Source: an uncultured Campylobacter sp. (GTDB lineage Bacteria > Campylobacterota > Campylobacteria > Campylobacterales > Campylobacteraceae). From it: a DNA stretch of 12,674 bases. Position 1 is the first letter of the stretch. Every line of letters begins with the position of its first letter. The position numbers and the translations under genes are program-made. Location of the stretch: NCBI RefSeq assembly GCF_938030785.1, contig NZ_CALHIK010000168.1, positions 1 through 12,674 on the forward strand, read 5' to 3'. A model generated the notes under the pieces. That model did no database searches, was not told the origin of the DNA, and saw only the letters and a program-made list of their open reading frames with translations. Below, in pieces: positions 1 to 7,126 of the stretch.

Positions 1-1
1 T

Positions 2-41
2 ATTTCGGCGCAAAGCACATACCGCTACTCCGCGCCGAAAT
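2..41 (-). terminator. Candidate hairpin downstream of the flavoprotein gene
   Basis: Arms ATTTCGGCGC (2-11) and GCGCCGAAAT (32-41) are perfect 10-bp inverted repeats around a 20-nt loop. They lie about 55 bp past the stop of the minus-strand flavoprotein gene. A third copy of the right arm lies at 71-80. On the minus strand the second arm ends at the window edge, so the T-run that would prove a rho-independent terminator cannot be seen. On the plus strand the right arm is followed only by TTAAC. It could equally be a terminator shared with an unseen gene to the left, or a dispersed palindrome. Its core TCGGCGCAAA recurs in the terminator at 1856-1895. Confidence 0.4.
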
Positions 42-96
42 TTAACAAAACGCGCGTTGGCGCCCGCTTCGCGCCGAAATTTCGCAGGCACTAAAT

Positions 97-1653
97 TTAA
101 GCCCCGATGCTCTCGCCCGCGATCATTCCGAAAACCATACAATCAAGGATTGCGTAGGTTCCGAGCCTGCTCGCGCCGTGCACGCCGCCAGTCACCTCGC
201 CCGCAGCCCAAAGCCCCGGGATCGGCTCGTGGGTAAGGCTCGAGATGACCTGAGCTTTGGTGTTGATCTCAAGTCCGCCCATCGTGTGGTGCACCTTCGG
301 CATCGTGCGACTTGCGTAAAACGGCGGTTTGGAAACGTCGATGCCGTCTAGTTTATCGACCACTTTGCCGAATTCGGGGTCTTTGCCCGCTTTGACGTAA
401 GAGTTATAATCCGCGACAGTCTTTAAAAACGGCTCCAGCGGCAGGTTGTAAGCCTTCGCAAGCTCCTCTAGCGTGTCAAATTTCTTCACGACGCCAGCTT
501 CCAGCGGTCTTGATGTATAGACTGGGTTTCGCGCGGCGACGGCTTGGGAATCGCAGACGTTTACCGGATAGTTATCGTTTTTCTCGCTCTCGCCGATAAC
601 CTTAAAGCAAGCATCGGATTTGATCTTACGCCCCGCGTGCTCGTCCATAAAGCGCTTGCCGGTCTTCGGATCGACGGTTAGACCGTAGGTGTTGCAGCAG
701 TGGTTAGTGAAATTTACCGCAGCGCCGAAGCCCTTTTCGTCGGGTGAGCAATACGGAAGGAACTGAATCCACGATGTTAAAAGGGTAAATGCGCCGATTC
801 TATTTGCCGCAAGCATCGCTCCTGCCGAGCTTCCCGGATGGTTGGTGCTGTCTATCGTAGGTACTACACGCGGATCTTGGATCTGGCGGTACCATAGATC
901 GCGCCCGTATCCGCCCGAGGCTAGCAAAACGCCGTCTTTGGCTTTGTAACTCTTTTTCTCGCCGCTTTTATTTTCCAAATCGTCGCTAAAGAGCTTTGGA
1001 TCAAATTTATACTCCTCGCGCGCTTCTACGCCCACGACGCGGCCGCTATCGTCTACGATAAAATCGTCAAATTTCGTGCGGGTCTTGATCGTGACATTGG
1101 AATCGTTTTGAAGCTTGTTCATCATCGGCTGGATGTAGCCAGAGCCCGAGCCGTTGGTTGATTGCAAGCTTCTTGCGACGCTGTGGCCGCTTTCAAAGAT
1201 CAACTTATCGCTAAACTCCGCTCCGCAGCCTACCAAAAGATCCACCGCATCGTTGCTGCGATCAAACATCACGCCTAAAAGATCGGTGTGGTTAAGCCCT
1301 AACCCGTCTTTTACGGCATCGGCGATAAAAAGCTCCTTACTATCTTTGATGCCCTGCGCTACTTGAAATTTATTCATCGGAGCAGCCATATTTCCGCCGT
1401 TGATGACGGAATTTCCGCCCGCGCGACCCATCTTTTCGAGCACTAGCACCTTTTTACCGCGTCCGCTGGCTTTAATCGCCGCGGCAAGCCCCGCAAAACC
1501 GGTGCCGATGATGACGATGTCGTATTCCTCGTCAAATTTAACGTCCTTGGCGTTTTGCGCCGCGCTCGCACTACTAGCTCCCAGTGCAAGCGCTCCGGCG
1601 CCAACCGCGCTGATTTTTAAAAAACTACGTCTTGATACGTCATGCTTTTGCAT
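97..1653 (-). CDS. Tat-exported flavocytochrome c / fumarate-reductase-like flavoprotein
   Basis: A 518-residue FAD-dependent periplasmic reductase of the fumarate reductase/flavocytochrome c superfamily, which reduces an activated C=C bond of a small carboxylate. The N-terminus is a twin-arginine signal (SRRSFLK, Arg8-Arg9, then an Ala-rich core to about residue 32). The FAD-binding Rossmann motif is GTGFAG (50-55), followed by LEK at 72-74. The C-terminal flavin and active-site blocks are HHTMGG (455-460) and GGVHGASRLG (489-498). By family alignment, Arg342 matches the proton-donating Arg402 of Shewanella Fcc3, His455 matches His504 and Arg496 matches Arg544. Two other substrate residues differ: IQAHPT is IQFLPY (296-301) and the following Thr-Glu pair is absent, so fumarate should not be assumed. 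There is no haem motif (CXXCH), so electrons must come from a separate cytochrome not seen here. The start is supported by AAGGAG five bases upstream and by the Tat signal. It appears monocistronic to the left edge, with its own promoter. Methacrylate, acrylate or urocanate reductase are alternatives; the family is certain, the substrate is not. Confidence 0.93.
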   Translation of the reverse strand: MQKHDVSRRSFLKISAVGAGALALGASSASAAQNAKDVKFDEEYDIVIIGTGFAGLAAAIKASGRGKKVLVLEKMGRAGGNSVINGGNMAAPMNKFQVAQGIKDSKELFIADAVKDGLGLNHTDLLGVMFDRSNDAVDLLVGCGAEFSDKLIFESGHSVARSLQSTNGSGSGYIQPMMNKLQNDSNVTIKTRTKFDDFIVDDSGRVVGVEAREEYKFDPKLFSDDLENKSGEKKSYKAKDGVLLASGGYGRDLWYRQIQDPRVVPTIDSTNHPGSSAGAMLAANRIGAFTLLTSWIQFLPYCSPDEKGFGAAVNFTNHCCNTYGLTVDPKTGKRFMDEHAGRKIKSDACFKVIGESEKNDNYPVNVCDSQAVAARNPVYTSRPLEAGVVKKFDTLEELAKAYNLPLEPFLKTVADYNSYVKAGKDPEFGKVVDKLDGIDVSKPPFYASRTMPKVHHTMGGLEINTKAQVISSLTHEPIPGLWAAGEVTGGVHGASRLGTYAILDCMVFGMIAGESIGA

Positions 1654-1684
1654 TACAACTCCTTTAATTGAAATATGTTTAGAA

Positions 1685-1713
1685 ATAATAACTCGAATTT
1701 AAAGGCAAGTCAA
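1685..1713 (-). promoter_or_regulatory. Sigma-70 type promoter of the flavoprotein gene
   Basis: On the minus strand a TTGACT -35 box (1708-1713) and a TATTAT -10 box (1685-1690) are separated by exactly 17 bp. The predicted start site is near 1678, giving a leader of about 25 nt that contains the AAGGAG ribosome-binding site at 1659-1664. A good -35 is uncommon in Campylobacter, where promoters usually rely on the -10 and T-rich periodicity. The rest of the 1654-1855 gap is A/T-rich and shows no gene. Confidence 0.72.
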
Positions 1714-1855
1714 ATAGAATGACGCTATGAATGGATAGTAAAAAGCTATGAAATTTAGGGATTAATATAAAATTTTGAAATTCGGCAAGCGGAGATCTAA
1801 AATTTTAAAATTTACAATGCCGCTCGTTTGCTAAGTATCCGCCCAAAATAAAAAT

Positions 1856-1895
1856 CTCGGCGCAAAAATCGCAATAATGCAAAATTTGCGCCGAG
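1856..1895 (-). terminator. Rho-independent terminator of the pbpC-macroglobulin unit
   Basis: A perfect 11-bp stem, CTCGGCGCAAA (1856-1866) with TTTGCGCCGAG (1885-1895), encloses an 18-nt loop that can itself pair (GCA-ATAA-TGC). It begins 18 bp after the macroglobulin stop codon. On the minus strand it is followed by ATTTTTATTTT, a good U-tract. The plus strand side has only CTTTAAAA, so the minus direction is preferred. It separates this unit from the flavoprotein gene, which restarts from its own promoter. Confidence 0.85.
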
Positions 1896-1913
1896 CTTTA
1901 AAATCGCTATGCC

Positions 1914-4900
1914 TTAGCGAGCGACTTTAAATTTAAGCGTTTGTAGATCGTAGTTATTTACTCGCTCGTATTGCATATCCTCGATAGAGATCGCAGGAAG
2001 CGCGCACGAGCCCGACATGATCACGTTTATCGGCGTGTAGATGACGCCGGTACTATTATATCCCTCTTGCGGATCGTAGTAAAAATAGCCGCTTTTCGGA
2101 AAGTGAAGCACTCGGTCATACAGATACTCCGTGTGCTCGATCGCTACGCTATCTACAAAGCCCTCCGGCCGAGCCTGTGCAGCCGAGCCTAGGCGCTCAT
2201 TTACCGCCTCAAAGCAGCTAGGCATCGCCTCGTCGATCGCGAAATTATATAGATAATGATTAGCTCGCCAGCTGATCTTAGAATAAATTTTCTGCCCTAC
2301 TTTGAGTTTGTTTAGATCGACGATGTTGCCGCGAGCATCAAGAAACTCGCGATAAATTTCAACCTTCTTATCTCGGTCGTTATCAAACGGTCTATTTATG
2401 CTAAGCGGATTGTGTTTGACCGCAGCGCTTTCATATCCGAAACCTAGCACGGTAAAGAATAGTTCGCCGTTGCCGCTCATCGGCGTAAATTCTATCGAGC
2501 CGTCTTTAACCGCAAGCTTGGTATCCAACGGCGAATTGAAATTTTTCGTCTCGCCGTCGTATTTCAAAGCAAAGCTAATATCTTTTTTCGCGTCCTTAAA
2601 ATACGCATCAAAGCCGCGTATGACGCTCGCTCGCTCCTGCGTGTTGTCCGCATCTTTTAGGTTGCGCACGAGCGCGATAGCCGCCTTGCTTGTGCTATCG
2701 TCTTTGATGCCTGCCTTGCCGAATGCGTAGAGCTTAAAAGCGGCGTCTCTTATGTCGCTGGCAAACGTCAAGCCCGCCCCGTCTTCGGCGTAGTCATAAT
2801 CCATTTGGTTTATTTTTTCACGCATGAAGTTAAACTCGGTCGTCATATTGTGCTTTTTAAGTATCGCAGCCATAGCGATGCGAGCCATCGGCGAGTTATC
2901 ATAAAGGCCGTTGTCGTAAATGAAATTTATCTCATCATCATCGAGCTTGCCGTATTGATCTAGCACGAAATCCGCGTATATTCGAAGCGTCGCTTGATCT
3001 TCGTAGTCTGATTTTAAGGCGCTAAATATCAGCGATCTTTGCTTGTTGCTAAGGAATTTATAGCGCGCATCAAGCTCCAATAAAACGTCGCTTGCATAGA
3101 TCGAAGCGTAGTAATTAGTCACGCCGCTAGCGCTCCAGTAGCCGAAACTGCCGCTAGGTTTGAGGCGAGAGAGAATGCGATTTGCGTGAGCATTTACGTA
3201 GTTTATTATGGTCTGGTTGGAATCTTTGCGCGCGATATAATCAAGCGCTACCATCTTTGAGGTAAGCTGCTCGGTGCAACCGTAAGGATAGGAGTAAAGC
3301 TCCTCCGCTAGGCTAAAAGCATTAGGCGTAGAGCTTACGTGAGCGTAAATTTCTTTATAGCTCGGATCGATTTTGAGCGTTATGGGCTTATCGCCGTAGC
3401 TTGCGTGAAATATTTTCGAGCGCGGAAACTGGCTGATGATGTCAAATTCCACGTTATTGCTAAATTTCTGCCCGTTTGCGTCAAGATCAAATTTTATATT
3501 CGCATCGCCGATATCAAGCGCGCTTGCGGTGAAGCTTAGGTGCTTGACCTCAAGCGGTTTGAGCGTGAAATTCGCTTCGCCGCCGCTTATGGAGACGGAC
3601 GGACCGGAGCCGATCTTTAAAATCGAAATTTGCTCCTTATCGGTCGTATTGATGAGCGTTAGCGGTACTGAAATTTCATCGCCTCGCACCAGATATGTTA
3701 GATCCGCAGGCTTTATAACTACGTCGTCTTTGACCCGCACCTCCGCGTTTGCCGAGCCTATCTTGTCGGTTTGACCGATCGCCATAGCGCTTAGGCGGAC
3801 TATGGAGTTAAAATTTTGCGGCAGCGCGAGATCAAATTTCGCCTCGCCGTTTGTGTCCGCTTTTGCGATCAGCATCTTGATAAATTTTTTCTGCTTTTTA
3901 TTTTCGACCGGGCTTAAATTTCGTTTAGCCTTCGCCATCACGCCGTCGCCGCCGAAGCTTAGCTCTTTGGCTATGGTTTGATACACACTAAGATCGTCGT
4001 AGATATCGAAATACTGCATCGCAAAATACGCGCTAACGTCGAATGCGCCAAACGCATCGAGCTCGCTTTGCGAGACGATATCTAAAATTCCAAGATCGAC
4101 CGCGTAGAGCACCACTTTGGAATTTGGCTCGCTTTTTACGCTGATCTGCGCGTTTTGACCGTTTTTATAAACCTTATCGGATAAAATTTGAACTCCCGCT
4201 TTGTGCTCGCTCGCATCTAGCGCCACCGGGATGTTAGCGTAAGCGCGAAGCGGCATCGCAGCAGGCGTCGCCGCGCGGGTAACTACGGCGTTGATATGTC
4301 CGCCGATGAAATTTTTTGACGTTTGTAGCTCGAATTCCGCGCTGTTTCCTTTAATGCGTAAAATTTTATAATCGTAAATTCCTTCGCCGACGAGCGAGAT
4401 ATTTAGCACGCCGTTTTCGATAGGCGAAGTGATGACGCCTTTGACGCTCTGGCCGGGCTTAATCTTGTCGCTTGCAAGTTTGATTTTGGCGCTTTGAATA
4501 TCCTTGGCGTTTACCCGCCCGTAGTATCCCCAGCCGCTTACGTCCACGCGCACGCTAGCACTCGCGCCGCTTGAGTAGTCGTTTGCGATGACAACGTAGT
4601 TGCCGCCGTTTTCAAATTTATAGCTAATCTCGCGAGCGTCGGTAGTAAATGCCGATACGAGGCTAAATTCCTCCTGCTCGACATATCTGTTGCCGTCATA
4701 AACGTAGTTGAAATCGTTGCGGTAAATTTCAACGTCGATCTTGCCCGCGGCTGGCGTTTTTGCTTTGGCATCTATCATCGCAAGGCCGAATTTCACGCTA
4801 TCGCCTGCGGAAACGAAGTCGTTTGACGCCTTAATACCTATAATGCGGTCGTACGGGAAATAGCTTAGCAAACGGTATGCGCTTACGGTTTTGCCCTCCT

Positions 4901-7079
4901 CGACGACGCTAAAATTTAGTAAAATATCAGCGGCGTTGGAGACATTTTGATCGACGCTTGCGGGATCAAGTACGAGCCCCTTTTTGCCCGCGCGATCAAG
5001 GTTAAATTCCGATCTTTGAAGCACTATGGCGCCCGGCTGCTTTAAACGGTCGTTTGAGAATGAGTAGCCCTCGTAATCTTTTAGCTTTAGCTTCTTATCG
5101 TAAAGCGTCGCTTCCAAAGAGCCCTTTAGCTCGCTAGCAGGCGCGCCGGCTAGGTAGTTTGAGCTAAGTTTGGCGATTATTAGTTCATCCGCGCCGAACT
5201 CCTCTTTGCTGGTTAAAATTTCGTTTTTAACGCGGTTTGGGACAAAATTTTCGACGCTGAAGCTCTTAGCTGCGATGATCTTGTCCTCGTAGATTAGATC
5301 TAGGCGGTATGTACCGCTTTTTTCGCCCATAAGCTCGTCTATTTTGACGCTACCAAACTCGTCCGTTTTAACCGCGCGAGTTAGGATGGAGGTTCCGGTA
5401 GGATCGTAAATTTTAAATTTTATCGGCGTATCTTTTAGCGCGGTAAAATCGCGATTTTTTATCACGATCGTGCCTAAAAGTCGCTCGCCGGGGCTTACCA
5501 GCTCGCTTGCAAAATACACAAACGCGCGCTTTTGCGTAGTAGTTTTTTCGATGCTCGCAATGGCGTTATTAAAGAGCACGAAGCCCTTCTCGTCGCCCTT
5601 TGTAATCTCGATAGAGCGCGGATTTTTAGATAAAATTTCACGATCGTCTATGCGTAAAATTCCATCTCCGTCCGTTTTATCCTCGATCATCAGCTCGTTT
5701 TTGTCGTTGTAAATTTTAACCTTCGCCCTGCTAAGCTCCTCTGCGTTGCTTAAGCGCGACGTATAGATAAGCGCGCCCTTTTCGCTCAAAACCACCTGTG
5801 CGGTGATGTCGCTAAGATAGGCGATGCGCGAGACCTCTTGCATCTTTTCGCCCACTTTGTAAAACGCCGTGATCTTGTAGATTCCGTCCTCGTAGCCCTT
5901 AAAATCCATCGCGATCTTGTTTTCTAAAACGGCGTTTTTCTGTCCGCCGATATCAAAGTTTTTTACCGCGATCTCGCTAGCTAGGGTATTTACTCCGTCC
6001 TGCTGATCAAAGCTTGCGAAATTTAGAAAATATCTGATATTTTGCTCGCCGATTTTTGAGACGGCGATCTTGACTTCGTTTACGTTTGAGCTTTTAAACG
6101 CAAGCGAGGCGGATTTCGGGATGAAATTTTTCTCGTCGCTAAACGCTACGAAAGGCATTCGATCGCCCATTTTTATATTTTGCTTGATCTCCTCGCGCAA
6201 TACGTATGAGCTGTCGCCGAAACCCTTTAGCAGCCGCACTTCATAGGATTTCTCCGGTAAAAACTCGTCGCTTACGATATCTGCGTGGTAGTAGCACTGA
6301 TCGTCGCTTCCGTCCTCATCGTCCTCGTCGTAATAATAGCGCGGCTGAGTGAGGCTAAATTTATTGATACCCTCGATCCTTACGTATTTTGCAGAGATGC
6401 CGTCCATATAGCTAGGAAAGCAAATTCTGCCCGCGAGAGAGCCGTTTTTTAAGCTGGCGGCTCTGATCTGCACGCCGCTTAAATTTGAAGCGTTTATATT
6501 GTCGTTAAACGGCTCCTCGTCGGTGTTTATGACGATATCGTCCTCAAGCTTCGCGCCCGCTTTGGAGCTAAGATCCGAAATTTGCAAAGTTACGTTTTGC
6601 GCCTTTGGATCGAAAGCGAATAAAAAATTCCTATCGTCGTGCGAGGTGATCTCGTAGGTAATGTCGTTTTTGGCTAAATTTATGACGCGAAACACCCTGC
6701 TGGCTTTTTGCAAGCTATCTTTTGAAACCGCGTCGTTGAAGCTTACCAAGATAAGTCCCGGGCGCAGCAGCCGCAGCTCGGTGTTTGCAAAAGACTCGGT
6801 CTCAAACTCAAAGCTCTGTTTGCCCGCCTGGCACGAGTAGTTTACGCCCGCGCTTAGCTTCGGGCGCGGATAGAAGCGGAAGGTGTTTTCGTTTATGCTC
6901 TCGTAAGTGCCCGAAATTTTCGGCGAGCATTTCAGCACCGGTTTTTGCGTGATGCTAAAACCGCTTGCGTCAATGCCGCCAAACTCGTAATATCCGTTTT
7001 TCGTCTCGATTTCGACTCCCGAGGCAGAAACGGCGCCTAGCGCGCAAAACAGCGCAACGCTTAGCAATTTGTTTTTCAT
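1914..7079 (-). CDS. yfhM: Bacterial alpha-2-macroglobulin, thioester type, PBP1C partner
   Basis: A 1721-residue periplasmic protease trap, close in length to E. coli YfhM (about 1650). In the family, cleavage of a bait region triggers a conformational change and an internal Cys-Gln thioester covalently captures the protease. Residues 1-19 are a signal peptide (MKNKLLSVALFCALG, with AVSA just before the likely cut). There is no lipobox, so the mature protein should be soluble rather than lipid-anchored like YfhM. The N-terminal two thirds are beta-rich macroglobulin-like domains with candidate disulfide cysteines (for example Cys220, Cys262) and an acidic loop at 251-260. The diagnostic block SFGGDG is at 1041-1046, followed by a Lys-rich stretch that may be bait or activation region. 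The thioester motif GCTEQL has Cys1268 and Gln1271, followed by the all-helical thioester domain and C-terminal receptor-like beta domains. The start has AAAGGA seven bases upstream. pbpC lies 47 bp upstream on the same strand, the known bacterial arrangement. Three D/E-X-N-X-S/T sequons occur (Asn712, Asn1170, Asn1288). Family assignment is secure; actual protease trapping is inferred. Confidence 0.95.
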   Translation of the reverse strand: MKNKLLSVALFCALGAVSASGVEIETKNGYYEFGGIDASGFSITQKPVLKCSPKISGTYESINENTFRFYPRPKLSAGVNYSCQAGKQSFEFETESFANTELRLLRPGLILVSFNDAVSKDSLQKASRVFRVINLAKNDITYEITSHDDRNFLFAFDPKAQNVTLQISDLSSKAGAKLEDDIVINTDEEPFNDNINASNLSGVQIRAASLKNGSLAGRICFPSYMDGISAKYVRIEGINKFSLTQPRYYYDEDDEDGSDDQCYYHADIVSDEFLPEKSYEVRLLKGFGDSSYVLREEIKQNIKMGDRMPFVAFSDEKNFIPKSASLAFKSSNVNEVKIAVSKIGEQNIRYFLNFASFDQQDGVNTLASEIAVKNFDIGGQKNAVLENKIAMDFKGYEDGIYKITAFYKVGEKMQEVSRIAYLSDITAQVVLSEKGALIYTSRLSNAEELSRAKVKIYNDKNELMIEDKTDGDGILRIDDREILSKNPRSIEITKGDEKGFVLFNNAIASIEKTTTQKRAFVYFASELVSPGERLLGTIVIKNRDFTALKDTPIKFKIYDPTGTSILTRAVKTDEFGSVKIDELMGEKSGTYRLDLIYEDKIIAAKSFSVENFVPNRVKNEILTSKEEFGADELIIAKLSSNYLAGAPASELKGSLEATLYDKKLKLKDYEGYSFSNDRLKQPGAIVLQRSEFNLDRAGKKGLVLDPASVDQNVSNAADILLNFSVVEEGKTVSAYRLLSYFPYDRIIGIKASNDFVSAGDSVKFGLAMIDAKAKTPAAGKIDVEIYRNDFNYVYDGNRYVEQEEFSLVSAFTTDAREISYKFENGGNYVVIANDYSSGASASVRVDVSGWGYYGRVNAKDIQSAKIKLASDKIKPGQSVKGVITSPIENGVLNISLVGEGIYDYKILRIKGNSAEFELQTSKNFIGGHINAVVTRAATPAAMPLRAYANIPVALDASEHKAGVQILSDKVYKNGQNAQISVKSEPNSKVVLYAVDLGILDIVSQSELDAFGAFDVSAYFAMQYFDIYDDLSVYQTIAKELSFGGDGVMAKAKRNLSPVENKKQKKFIKMLIAKADTNGEAKFDLALPQNFNSIVRLSAMAIGQTDKIGSANAEVRVKDDVVIKPADLTYLVRGDEISVPLTLINTTDKEQISILKIGSGPSVSISGGEANFTLKPLEVKHLSFTASALDIGDANIKFDLDANGQKFSNNVEFDIISQFPRSKIFHASYGDKPITLKIDPSYKEIYAHVSSTPNAFSLAEELYSYPYGCTEQLTSKMVALDYIARKDSNQTIINYVNAHANRILSRLKPSGSFGYWSASGVTNYYASIYASDVLLELDARYKFLSNKQRSLIFSALKSDYEDQATLRIYADFVLDQYGKLDDDEINFIYDNGLYDNSPMARIAMAAILKKHNMTTEFNFMREKINQMDYDYAEDGAGLTFASDIRDAAFKLYAFGKAGIKDDSTSKAAIALVRNLKDADNTQERASVIRGFDAYFKDAKKDISFALKYDGETKNFNSPLDTKLAVKDGSIEFTPMSGNGELFFTVLGFGYESAAVKHNPLSINRPFDNDRDKKVEIYREFLDARGNIVDLNKLKVGQKIYSKISWRANHYLYNFAIDEAMPSCFEAVNERLGSAAQARPEGFVDSVAIEHTEYLYDRVLHFPKSGYFYYDPQEGYNSTGVIYTPINVIMSGSCALPAISIEDMQYERVNNYDLQTLKFKVAR

Positions 7080-7126
7080 TAAAAATTCCTTTAAAAAATT
7101 TTATGGAATTGTATACAAAAAATCTT
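7080..7126 (-). promoter_or_regulatory. pbpC-macroglobulin spacer with ribosome-binding site
   Basis: This 47-bp spacer holds the macroglobulin ribosome-binding site, AAAGGA on the minus strand (7087-7092), seven bases before ATG. There is no terminator hairpin, which supports co-transcription from the pbpC promoter. A 10-bp palindrome TTGTATACAA (7109-7118) lies in the middle and includes a weak -10-like TACAAT. An internal promoter or operator is possible but not demonstrated. Confidence 0.6.

Noticed and set aside
4538..4771. Second minus-strand open frame inside the macroglobulin gene
   Set aside because: Out-of-frame shadow within an uninterrupted 1721-residue coding sequence, with no start signal.
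7109..7118. Palindrome TTGTATACAA between pbpC and the macroglobulin gene, as an operator or separate promoter
   Set aside because: It is only 10 bp in A/T-rich DNA, with no good -35 or second copy. Kept only as a remark on the spacer.
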